Positions 1 through 7,111 are shown, counted from the stretch's first letter. The stretch: 8,873 nucleotides of DNA from Prevotellaceae bacterium UBA1787 (GCA_002315195.1 DCGD01000015.1:38152-47024); one strand, 5' to 3'. Notes: generated from the letters alone by a model not told the origin. Program-made: numbers and translations.

Positions 1-2190
1 GCCGGTTTCATGTATGTCTGCGGTGGTGAAACCAACGGTAAGGTTTCACACCGTGCTTTCCGCCTGGACTTGAACAAACCGGAGACATGGGAAGCGCTTC
101 CCGATTTCCCCGGCCGCGGCCGCGTCCAGGCCTCGGGATGCGTCATGCACAACGGCTTCCGTCCTTGCTTTTATGTCATGGGAGGCTACTGCCCCTTGGA
201 AGGCAACCGCATGGCGGTGGTACACAAGGATGGCCTCTCCCTGGATCCCGACAGCAAGACCTGGCGCAACACCGCAGAGTTCCCCAAAGGCAGGTTTTCA
301 AACCTCGGACTTACGGGAAGCGCGCTCATACCAACCGGCAGCACCCACGTCATGGCCTTGGGCGGCGTGGACGCCTGGATTTTCGGAAACACCATCAACA
401 TACCCTTTTTCATTCATCATGCCTGGATAAGAGGCAAGCACCAACTGGCGGATGAACTTGAACGCGTCAGGGCGGATTACATGTTCCATAATCCCGACTG
501 GTACCGTTTCAATCCCAAAATACTCGTCTATAACACCGTTACGGACACATGGGCGGCACGCGACAGCATACCGCAACTGGCGCGCGCCGGCGCCGCATTG
601 GTCAAGCAGGGCAAAGACTACCTGCTCGTCAACGGGGAGTTGATGCCCGGGATTCGTTCGAAGGATGTCAGTAAGATCAGCATTGACACTCCCGCCTCGT
701 TCGGTTGGGTAAACTGGTCCGTCATCATAGCCTATCTCCTCGGCATGCTGATGCTCGGCTGGCATTTCATGCAGCGCGCCAAGGACAGCGACGACTTTTT
801 CAAAGGCGGCAAACGCATACCCTGGTGGGCGGCCGGCATCAGCCTCTATGCCACCATGCTCAGCGCCATCACCTATATGGCCATACCCGCCAAGGCCTAT
901 GCCACTGACTGGACATACTACCCCATGCTGGTAACCATTCTCATCATAGCATTCCCGGTCATCAAGTATTACCTTCCGTTCTTCAGGCGACTTAACGTCA
1001 CCAGCGCATACGAATATCTGGAGAGGCGGTTCAACTACGCCACGCGCGCCCTTGCAAGCGGGCTCTTCATTCTTTTCATGATTGCGCGCATGGCCTTGGT
1101 ACTCTATCTCCCTTCGCTGGCCTTGACCACCGTAACGGGCATTGACATTTATACCTGCATCATCCTGATGGGTGTCATCACCATAGTTTACTGCACCATG
1201 GGAGGGGCCGAAGCCGTCATTTGGGGCGACGTCGTCCAGGGCGTCATCCTGGTAGGCGGTGCTTTCATCGCCGCAGGCTACTTGATTTTTGCCACGGAAG
1301 GCGGCGTAGGCGGTTTCCTGGACATTGCCTGGCACGATGACAAACTGCGACTGTTCGACTGGAGCCTGGATGCCACGAAAGCCACGTTTTGGGTGGTGAT
1401 TTTGGGAGGACTCGCCAACAACCTCATTTCCTACACCTCCGACCAAACCGTCGTACAGAGATACCTATCGACAAAGGATGAGAAGAGCGCGGGGCACAGC
1501 ATCATGACCAACGGCCTGATGAGCGTGTGCATTTCCGTGGTGTTCTATCTCATAGGAACGGGACTGTACACGTTTTACAAGACACATCCAACGGAAATGG
1601 ACATGACCATGACCAACAGCGACAGCATATTCCCTTTCTTCATGATGACGCAGTTGCCGACGGGCATTGCGGGACTGCTCATTGCCGCCATCTTCGCCGC
1701 GGCCATGTCCACCATCGCCTCCAACATCAACTCGGTGGCGACCGCCTACTCCGTTGACTTCCACAAACGCTTTGCGCCCGAAATGACGGAAACGGACGTT
1801 CTGAAAATTGCCCGCCGGGCAAGCATCGCCGGCGGTGTTCTCGGCGTAATGCTCGCCTTGTTGATGTCGTCATGGAACATATTCTCTCTCCTTGACTATT
1901 TCAACACCATTCTCGGCCTGCTTTCGGGAGGACTCGGCGGACTTTTCATCATGGGTATTTTCTTTGACCGCATCGGTGGTAAAGCGGCGCTGACGGGATT
2001 TGCGGCGGGCACAGTCACCGTGTTCATGCTACATTTCTTTACTTCCGTCTCCTTCCTCATCTTCGGAGCCATCAACATGGCCGTCGGTGTCGCCACGGCA
2101 TGGACCATCTCTCGATGTTCTTCCCACCAAAATGCCAGGAAAGGACTTACTTGGAAACAATTAGAAAACAAAGCCTCAAACATTCAATAA
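1..2190 (+). CDS. Kelch cyclically permuted sialic acid mutarotase fused to SSS-family sodium:solute symporter (5' partial)
   Basis: The reading frame is open from the first base, so the true start lies upstream; 729 codons are visible. Residues 1-228 are Kelch beta-propeller, with GG-type blades at about 8-9 and 59-60 and a stretch around 198-223 (AGAALV, then VNGELMPGIRSKDV) that resembles E. coli NanM, which interconverts anomers of N-acetylneuraminate. Order and context fit the cyclically permuted mutarotase family. Residues 235-729 are a multi-pass sodium:solute symporter with the family landmarks DDFFKGGKRIPWW, GGAEAVIWGDVVQ (401-413), DQTVVQRYL (481-489) and AAIFAAAMSTIASNINS (562-578); by homology S570/T571 may lie at a sodium site. 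The likely role is sodium-coupled import of sialic acid with anomer equilibration on the same polypeptide. It is followed 80 nt later by the epimerase gene. The sugar specificity is inferred from the Kelch half and the neighbours, not from transport residues. Confidence 0.9.
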   Translation, partial: AGFMYVCGGETNGKVSHRAFRLDLNKPETWEALPDFPGRGRVQASGCVMHNGFRPCFYVMGGYCPLEGNRMAVVHKDGLSLDPDSKTWRNTAEFPKGRFSNLGLTGSALIPTGSTHVMALGGVDAWIFGNTINIPFFIHHAWIRGKHQLADELERVRADYMFHNPDWYRFNPKILVYNTVTDTWAARDSIPQLARAGAALVKQGKDYLLVNGELMPGIRSKDVSKISIDTPASFGWVNWSVIIAYLLGMLMLGWHFMQRAKDSDDFFKGGKRIPWWAAGISLYATMLSAITYMAIPAKAYATDWTYYPMLVTILIIAFPVIKYYLPFFRRLNVTSAYEYLERRFNYATRALASGLFILFMIARMALVLYLPSLALTTVTGIDIYTCIILMGVITIVYCTMGGAEAVIWGDVVQGVILVGGAFIAAGYLIFATEGGVGGFLDIAWHDDKLRLFDWSLDATKATFWVVILGGLANNLISYTSDQTVVQRYLSTKDEKSAGHSIMTNGLMSVCISVVFYLIGTGLYTFYKTHPTEMDMTMTNSDSIFPFFMMTQLPTGIAGLLIAAIFAAAMSTIASNINSVATAYSVDFHKRFAPEMTETDVLKIARRASIAGGVLGVMLALLMSSWNIFSLLDYFNTILGLLSGGLGGLFIMGIFFDRIGGKAALTGFAAGTVTVFMLHFFTSVSFLIFGAINMAVGVATAWTISRCSSHQNARKGLTWKQLENKASNIQ

Positions 2191-2270
2191 ACTTTGGCTG
2201 TTGGCTTTGGCATTGGCTTCAAACAATTTGGAAAACCGTAATACAGACATTCATTAAACACCATAATCAC

Positions 2271-3464
2271 ATGACAGACTTTAAAGCATTGGCCGAACAG
2301 TACAAGGCCGAACTTCTCGAAAAAGTCATCCCTTTCTGGCTTGACAAATCACAAGACCTGAAATACGGCGGTTATTTCACCTGCCTTGAACGCGATGGTT
2401 CCGTTTTCGACACCGACAAATTCGTATGGCTGCAAGGACGCGAAATCTGGATGTTCTCAAAGTTGTACAATTCCTTGGAGAAGCGCCAGGAATGGCTGGA
2501 CTGCGCCGTTCAGGGTGCGGAATTCATGAAGAAACACGGCCATGACGGTAACCTCAACTGGTTTTTCGCACTAGACCGCGAAGGCAACGCACAGGTGGAA
2601 CCTTACAACATCTTTTCCTACACCTTCGCCGTCATCGCGTTTGGCCAACTCGCACTGGCTACCGGCAAACAGGAATATGCCGACATCGCCCGCAAGACTT
2701 TCGACATCGTCCTCTCGAAAGTGGACAACCCAAAGGGCAAATGGAACAAGGCCTCAGCCACGGCGCGCCCTCTCAAGGGTTTCGCCCTTCCGATGATACT
2801 ATGCAACGTGGCCCTCGAAATAGAATCCCTGCTCGACAAGGATTTCCTCAACAAGACCATCGACGTCTGCCTGCACGAAGTCCTCGACTGCTTCTACCGT
2901 CCTGAACTGGGACTTATCGTCGAGAACGTAAGCACGGACAACCAATTGGTGGACTGCTTCGACGGACGCCTGCAGAATCCGGGACATGCCATTGAGGCCA
3001 TGTGGTTCATCATGGACCTGGGCGTTCGCCTCAAGCGCCGCGACCTCGTTGACAAAGCCGTACAAATTGCCCTCAACGAACTGAACTACGGATGGGACAA
3101 GGAATTTGGAGGCATCTTTTATTTCCTGGACCGCCTGGGACATCCGCAGCAACAACTGGAATGGGACCAAAAACTGTGGTGGGTTCACATTGAATCTCTC
3201 ATCACCACGCTCAAGGGCTACCAGCTCACCGGCAACCGGGACTGCCTGGAATGGTTCAACAAATTACACGACTATACATGGTCACACTTCGCGGACAAGG
3301 AATTTCCCGAATGGTTCGGCTACCTCAACCGCAGGGGTGAAGTGCTGCTTTCACTCAAGGGTGGCAAGTGGAAGGGATGTTTCCACGTTCCACGCGGCTT
3401 GTTCAACTGCTACACCATGCTCGACAGCATCGCAAAGAACGGCGCAGGTCAATTCAAGGAATAA
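2271..3464 (+). CDS. AGE-family epimerase (N-acylglucosamine 2-epimerase / renin-binding-protein type, NanE-like)
   Basis: This is a 397-residue (alpha/alpha)6-barrel enzyme, close to the usual 390-400 for the family, predicted to be cytoplasmic. Four landmarks appear in order: VWLQGREIWMFS with R57, NPGHAIEAMWF with H239, KLWWVHIESL with H306 and E308, and KGCFHVPRG with H372. From memory, these fall at the same numbers as the active-site Arg, His, Glu and His of cyanobacterial AGE enzymes, so catalysis looks intact. The expected reaction is interconversion of N-acetylmannosamine and N-acetylglucosamine after sialic acid cleavage; in Bacteroides fragilis an enzyme of this type does that job. 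The 2271 ATG was chosen because it starts the family N-terminus (MTDFKALAEQYKAELL) and avoids overlap with the symporter; an in-frame ATG at 2100 would add an implausible leader. There is no clear ribosome binding site. Mannose, cellobiose or glucose epimerases share this fold, so substrate rests partly on context. Confidence 0.93.
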   Translation: MTDFKALAEQYKAELLEKVIPFWLDKSQDLKYGGYFTCLERDGSVFDTDKFVWLQGREIWMFSKLYNSLEKRQEWLDCAVQGAEFMKKHGHDGNLNWFFALDREGNAQVEPYNIFSYTFAVIAFGQLALATGKQEYADIARKTFDIVLSKVDNPKGKWNKASATARPLKGFALPMILCNVALEIESLLDKDFLNKTIDVCLHEVLDCFYRPELGLIVENVSTDNQLVDCFDGRLQNPGHAIEAMWFIMDLGVRLKRRDLVDKAVQIALNELNYGWDKEFGGIFYFLDRLGHPQQQLEWDQKLWWVHIESLITTLKGYQLTGNRDCLEWFNKLHDYTWSHFADKEFPEWFGYLNRRGEVLLSLKGGKWKGCFHVPRGLFNCYTMLDSIAKNGAGQFKE

Positions 3465-3467
3465 GCC

Positions 3468-3917
3468 ATGATCCAAACCAACATTTCCGACGCGGGACGC
3501 TATTACGGCATTCATCCGCGTCTGCGCCAGCTTTTTGAGTATCTGCAATCACACGACTTGATGGACATGCCGTTGGGGCGCATCACGATTGACGGCGACG
3601 ACTTGTTCATCAACAATGTGGAATCCGAACTGCTGCCGCACCAAGCGCAGAAACTCGAGGTGCACCGCAGATACATCGACGTGCACATTCCCCTGAACGG
3701 CGCTGAAATTGTAGGATGGTCACCACTGAACGCACTGGGCGAAAGCGACAAACCTTTCGACGAGGATAAGGATTTCGCCCTGTTTTCGCAGTTGGCGCAG
3801 GCTTACACCAACATCGTGCCGGGACAGTGCCTCATCGCCTTCCCCGAAGACGCCCATGCGCCCATCATAGGATATGGAAAACTGCGCAAGGCCATAGCGA
3901 AAATCGCCATCAAGTAG
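3468..3917 (+). CDS. YhcH/YjgK/YiaL family protein (NanQ-type sialic acid anomerase candidate)
   Basis: This 149-residue protein matches the YhcH/YjgK/YiaL (DUF386) beta-barrel family in length and motifs. It has an N-terminal G.I...G.LF segment, the core EVHRRYIDVHIPLNGAEIVGW, and FPEDAHAPIIGYG near the C-terminus, where E, H, D and H side chains form the metal and sugar site in relatives. It ends in the family-typical K-rich strand (LRKAIAKIAIK). The E. coli member YhcH (NanQ), encoded in the nan operon, speeds anomer conversion of N-acetylneuraminate in the cytoplasm. Only 3 nt separate this ATG from the epimerase stop codon, so the two genes are almost certainly co-transcribed and probably translationally coupled. 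This supports a sialic acid role, although other family members sit in other sugar pathways. Confidence 0.9.
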   Translation: MIQTNISDAGRYYGIHPRLRQLFEYLQSHDLMDMPLGRITIDGDDLFINNVESELLPHQAQKLEVHRRYIDVHIPLNGAEIVGWSPLNALGESDKPFDEDKDFALFSQLAQAYTNIVPGQCLIAFPEDAHAPIIGYGKLRKAIAKIAIK

Positions 3918-4041
3918 AAATAAAGAACATTGTCCTGAAAATGAATGGTACACTTTGCGGAAAGAGACCAACGATTCAAAACAATGAGGCGACTGTCCCT
4001 AAAACCGCATGATTCCCTCACCTCTCAAACGCTTTTACCTT

Positions 4042-6126
4042 ATGAAAACGAACGCTCTCACAGTTATTCTTGTCTTGCTATTCATTGTCGGTGTGCATAC
4101 GGCACTTGGGAAAAAAATCAAGGTTGCCTGCATCGGAAACAGCATCACGTATGGAACAGGGCTCAAGGACCGCGCCCATGACAGTTATCCCGTCCAGTTG
4201 CAGAAACTGCTTGGAGAAGATTACGAAGTAGGCAATTTTGGAAAACCGAGCGCCACCCTTTTGCGGAAAGGCTATCTTCCTTACAACCAGCAGGCGGAAT
4301 GTGCGCAAGCCCTTCGTTACGCCGGCGACATCGCCGTCATTCATCTTGGCATCAACGACACGGACCCGAGGGTATGGCCCAACTATCGCGACGATTTTGT
4401 CTCAGACTACCTTTCGCTGATTGATTCCCTCCGTTCCGTCAACCGTCAGGTACGCATCATCATCGCCCGACTGACCCCCATCTCCCATCGCCACCGCCGT
4501 TTCATTTCAGGCACAAAGCAATGGCACGATGAGATTCAGAAAGCCATTGAACAGACCGCACGAATGGCGGGTGCGGAACTCATTGATTTCAACGAACCTT
4601 TCTATGCACGTCCCGACCTTTTCCCCGATGGGTTGCACCCAAACCCGGAAGGGGCGGGAATCATGGCAAAGACCGTCTACAGCGCCATTACGGGGGACTA
4701 TGGGGGGCTGAAACTGCCCGTCACCTACCAAGACTACATGGTCATCCAACGCAACCAAAAGATAAGGATCAACGGTACAGCCAACACGGGAGATGTCATC
4801 GAAGTGTCGTTTGCCGGGCAGTGTGTGAAGACCCGAAGTGACAACCAAGGCAAGTGGGAAGTGTTCCTGAACCCCGTGGAACAAGCGGGAGAAGACTATG
4901 AACTCCGCATCAACACGAAAAAAGACCAACGCACGTTCAGGCACGTCGCCGTGGGCGAAGTGTGGCTGTGTTCGGGTCAGTCCAACATGGCGTTCATGCT
5001 GAAATCCGCCAGCACAGCCGCACGCGACATTCCTCATGCCAACGACCCCTCGCTGAGGTTGTTCGACATGCAGGAACGTTGGGACAGATACGCGGAATGG
5101 AACCAAAATGTCATTGACTCCGTCAATGCGCTGAAATATTTCAAGCCCACCGAATGGCGGACATGTACGTCTGAGAACATCGCGGCGTTCTCTGCCGTCG
5201 CATACTATTTCGGCAAGATGCTGCGCGACAGCCTGAAGGTACCCATCGGACTCATCTGCAACGCCATAGGTGGTTCCAACACGGAAGCATGGATTGACCG
5301 AAACACGCTCGAGACGCAGTTTCCCGCCCTCCTCAACAACTGGAGGACGAGCGATTTCATCCAGGATTGGGTACGCAAAACTGCTGACAAAAACCTGAAA
5401 CAAGCCACCGACCCTCTTTCCCGGCATCCTTACGAACCTTGCTACCTGTACGAAACGGGCATCATGCCATTGGAAAGTTACCCTTTGGCAGGAGTCATTT
5501 GGTATCAGGGGGAATCCAACGCCCACAATTTCACCACGCACGAAAAACTCTTCAAGCTCCTCGTGGACAGTTGGCGGCGAACATGGAACAACTCCAACCT
5601 GCCTTTCTACTATGTACAGTTGTCAAGTCTCAGCCGTCCTTCATGGACTTGGTTCCGTGACAGCCAACGTCGGCTGATGCTCCAACGACCCCATTTGGGC
5701 ATGGCGGTCAGCAGCGACTGGGGTGATTCCCTCAATGTGCACCCCACGAACAAGAAACCCATTGGCGAACGACTGGCACGCTGGGCACTCCACGACTGCT
5801 ATGGCAAGAAGAACGTCACACCATCGGGGCCCCTTATGAGCAGCATTTCATGGATGCAGGACTGGATTGAAGTGTCCTTCAACTTTGCCGACTCCCTAAC
5901 CACGTCCGATGGACTACCTCCGCGCACCTTTGAGATTGCCGAATATGACGGCATATACTACCCCGCCGTCTGCACCATTCAAAAGAACCGCGTCAAATTG
6001 TCCTCACCGAACGTCAAGCATCCCAAATACGTCCGCTATGGATGGCAACCTTTCACGCGCGCCAATCTCATCAACGCCGAAGGACTACCCGCCTCCACTT
6101 TCCGATGGGGTATTCCTTCATTCTAA
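4042..6126 (+). CDS. Exported two-domain esterase: SGNH hydrolase plus sialate O-acetylesterase (SASA)
   Basis: The protein has 694 residues from the 4042 ATG. Residues 1-23 form a signal peptide (basic start MKTN, hydrophobic core, likely cut after ALG), so it acts outside the cytoplasm. The first domain (about 25-215) is an SGNH/GDSL-type hydrolase with block I GNSITYG (S34), block III GIND (N105) and block V DGLH (D196, H199), a complete apparent triad. A beta-rich linker (about 225-300) leads to a sialate O-acetylesterase domain with GEVWLCSGQSNM (S314), GGSNTEAW, WYQGESN (E491) and DWGDSLNVHPTNK (H567). It should remove acetyl groups from O-acetylated sialic acid or related glycans so that a sialidase or transporter can use the sugar. 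An upstream in-frame ATG at 4009 adds 11 residues before the signal peptide; 4042 is preferred because it gives a conventional signal. A 124-nt gap separates it from the YhcH gene, so it may have its own promoter, but none is convincing. Confidence 0.92.
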   Translation: MKTNALTVILVLLFIVGVHTALGKKIKVACIGNSITYGTGLKDRAHDSYPVQLQKLLGEDYEVGNFGKPSATLLRKGYLPYNQQAECAQALRYAGDIAVIHLGINDTDPRVWPNYRDDFVSDYLSLIDSLRSVNRQVRIIIARLTPISHRHRRFISGTKQWHDEIQKAIEQTARMAGAELIDFNEPFYARPDLFPDGLHPNPEGAGIMAKTVYSAITGDYGGLKLPVTYQDYMVIQRNQKIRINGTANTGDVIEVSFAGQCVKTRSDNQGKWEVFLNPVEQAGEDYELRINTKKDQRTFRHVAVGEVWLCSGQSNMAFMLKSASTAARDIPHANDPSLRLFDMQERWDRYAEWNQNVIDSVNALKYFKPTEWRTCTSENIAAFSAVAYYFGKMLRDSLKVPIGLICNAIGGSNTEAWIDRNTLETQFPALLNNWRTSDFIQDWVRKTADKNLKQATDPLSRHPYEPCYLYETGIMPLESYPLAGVIWYQGESNAHNFTTHEKLFKLLVDSWRRTWNNSNLPFYYVQLSSLSRPSWTWFRDSQRRLMLQRPHLGMAVSSDWGDSLNVHPTNKKPIGERLARWALHDCYGKKNVTPSGPLMSSISWMQDWIEVSFNFADSLTTSDGLPPRTFEIAEYDGIYYPAVCTIQKNRVKLSSPNVKHPKYVRYGWQPFTRANLINAEGLPASTFRWGIPSF

Positions 6127-6500
6127 ACCATCATCACATTTAACCTTTTGATGGCGGTCTGGTTGGTCGTCATGATTGACTGCTTTCCGTCCCTTGCCCA
6201 TGAAAGTAGGGGTAGCACCCGCCGACTCGACCGTGTACTCGGCATACCGATGCTGAACATGTCGGTGGTTTCCTAGTTCACGACTTTCTTGCCAAACTCA
6301 CCGCAATCGGTCAAGACGGTACGCCGAAGCGGAAACGGAACTCAGCCAAACCGCCCGACTCCATATTTATCAAACCACACCTGTAGAGACTACTATGTCC
6401 GAAGGGAGACAATATTGCACAAAACAACCATGCAACTCCCCCAAAAGACCAACGATGGCAACCTTCGAAGGTGCATCAACGTCAATAGACATCATATTCT
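6127..6500. other. GC-rich non-coding stretch, possible decayed coding sequence
   Basis: No convincing gene was found here. The base composition stays GC-rich like the cassette before it and unlike the AT-rich DNA after about 6500, and short codon-like runs occur on the minus strand. One such run, about 6130-6250 read right to left, gives YAEYTVESAGATPTFMGKG, and another frame contains TDCGEFGKKVVN followed by a stop. The frames are broken and match no family I recognise. A remnant of a lost gene is possible; ordinary intergenic DNA is the alternative. A perfect 12-bp palindrome lies at 6461-6472. Confidence 0.3.
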
Positions 6501-6611
6501 TTGCATCAAATGACGTTTTTGCAATGTATTGTATATCAGGCAAATGCATATAGAAAGGTAGAAAAGTGGTTCCAGCATTGCGAAGATGTTGGGAGAATGA
6601 TAAATATTTAG

Positions 6612-6704
6612 CGTTTTTAACTTTTATTGATGCGAAATTGAAAGTTTTATATGTCGTTTTGGATGAGATCAGGAATAAAAAAGTTAAAAACGTGGTTAAA
6701 AACG
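6612..6704. repeat. Three copies of GTTAAAAACG in mixed orientation upstream of the upxY promoter
   Basis: CGTTTTTAACTTTT at 6612-6625 is the exact 14-bp reverse complement of AAAAGTTAAAAACG at 6679-6692. A further direct copy of the 10-bp core GTTAAAAACG lies at 6695-6704, 12 bp from the previous one. The two direct copies end 27 bp before the -7 box at 6732, just upstream of where a -33 element should be. This placement suits an operator or activator site. The AT-rich setting makes some chance repetition likely, but 14 exact inverted bases plus a third copy is more than expected. Confidence 0.5.
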
Positions 6705-6731
6705 TAGAAAAATGCCTATATAAATAATGTG

Positions 6732-6739
6732 TATCTTTG
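6732..6739 (+). promoter_or_regulatory. Bacteroidales-type -7 box (TATCTTTG) for the upxY leader
   Basis: TATCTTTG fits the Bacteroides primary sigma-factor -7 consensus TAnnTTTG exactly, and the following GCATC is common in such promoters. The predicted start is near 6743, giving a leader of about 370 nt before upxY. No good TTTG -33 box is present at the expected 19-21 bp distance, which suggests a weak or activator-dependent promoter, possibly helped by the repeats just upstream. Confidence 0.55.
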
Positions 6740-6752
6740 CATCCGAATTATA

Positions 6753-6769
6753 CGCCAACAAAGTTGGCG
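6753..6769 (+). promoter_or_regulatory. Compact RNA hairpin at the 5' end of the upxY leader
   Basis: CGCCAAC, the loop AAA and GTTGGCG form a perfect 7-bp stem, GC-rich within AT-rich DNA. It begins about 10 nt after the predicted transcription start. It may protect the transcript 5' end or be a recognition element for the antiterminator; some NusG paralogues, such as LoaP, bind a hairpin in the leader RNA. The function is inferred from position only. Confidence 0.45.
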
Positions 6770-6780
6770 CAATAGATAAT

Positions 6781-6870
6781 ATGGTCTACACTTTCCCTAC
6801 ATATATGTTTCTTTTGAAAGTCACAAAAGTGACCTCCAAGGTGCATTATATGCTTTTATGGGGTGGGTAA
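6781..6870 (+). CDS. Possible 29-residue leader ORF in the upxY 5' region
   Basis: An ATG at 6781 opens 29 codons ending in TAA at 6870, giving a peptide that starts MVYTFPTYMFLLK and ends HYMLLWGG. It lies about 38 nt after the predicted transcription start and stops 34 nt before the terminator-like stem at 6905, the arrangement expected of an attenuation leader peptide. A 5-bp hairpin (GTCAC, AAAA, GTGAC) at 6820-6833 lies inside it. There is no Shine-Dalgarno sequence and no run of one amino acid, so the ORF may well be chance. I do not recognise the peptide. Confidence 0.2.
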   Translation: MVYTFPTYMFLLKVTKVTSKVHYMLLWGG

Positions 6871-6904
6871 ACTACTGTATATCAAAGAGATACAAAAGCA
6901 ATAG

Positions 6905-6950
6905 AAGCCTGCTACAGGTACTCTGCATGGGTATTTATAGCAGGCTTTTT
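6905..6950 (+). terminator. Terminator-like hairpin with T-run inside the upxY leader
   Basis: AAGCCTGCTA (6905-6914) pairs perfectly with TAGCAGGCTT (6938-6947), a 10-bp stem with a 23-nt loop, and T residues run from 6946 to 6950. This has the form of an intrinsic terminator, but it lies about 160 nt after the promoter and 161 nt before upxY, with no gene to end. It therefore fits premature termination in a capsule-locus leader, the step that UpxY proteins overcome in Bacteroides fragilis. A small alternative hairpin, CCTG-CTA-CAGG (6908-6918), would compete with the left arm. Confidence 0.6.
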
Positions 6951-7073
6951 GTATGTGTAAATAACAAAGAGTATTTATGAAGACATTGACCGTATTCTAA
7001 ATATTCAGTGAAGTGACAATTATTGTTGGATTACGTGATTTCTCTTCATTTTGGTAGCAAATTGGGCTATGTA

Positions 7074-7100
7074 CCTCGTGTCCATGTATGAGATACGAGG
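7074..7100 (+). promoter_or_regulatory. Hairpin occluding the upxY ribosome binding site
   Basis: CCTCGTGTC (7074-7082) pairs with GATACGAGG (7092-7100), a 9-bp stem with one G-U pair and a 9-nt loop. The right arm contains most of the GAGGAG ribosome binding site (7097-7102) of the ATG at 7112. Folding would hide the site and lower upxY translation. The loop contains two other ATG triplets (7084, 7088). The pairing is visible in the sequence; the regulatory effect is inferred. Confidence 0.45.
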
Positions 7101-7111
7101 AGAAATTGTAT

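Noticed and set aside
298..1446. Long open frame (382 codons) on the minus strand
   Set aside because: It lies opposite the fused mutarotase-symporter, has no family motif, and is the usual antisense shadow of a GC-rich gene.
2194..2217. Four TTGGC copies in the gap between symporter and epimerase
   Set aside because: Five-base units with uneven 6-7 nt spacing in a short gap; no structure or known site fits.
2100..2270. Upstream in-frame ATG at 2100 for the epimerase gene
   Set aside because: It would overlap the symporter by 91 bp and add 57 residues with no family match; the 2271 ATG begins at the conserved N-terminus.
3930..3957. Possible promoter (ACACTTTG with an upstream TTG) before the esterase gene
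   Set aside because: The -7 box lacks the TA and the spacing is only about 17 bp, so support is too weak to call.
3941..4012. A 23-codon ORF whose TGA overlaps the ATG at 4009
   Set aside because: No recognisable protein and no ribosome binding site; it lies in the gap before the esterase and is likely chance.
6128..6154. CCATCA/TGATGG hairpin after the esterase as a terminator
   Set aside because: The stem is only 6 bp with a 15-nt loop and there is no T-run.
7026..7053. Second promoter close to upxY (TTG, then TCATTTTG)
   Set aside because: One mismatch in the TA of the -7 box and a 17-bp spacer; the 6732 box is a better match.
7088..7111. Earlier in-frame start for upxY at 7088
   Set aside because: The eight extra residues are not NusG-like, and the ribosome binding site GAGGAG would fall inside the gene; 7112 fits both motif and spacing.
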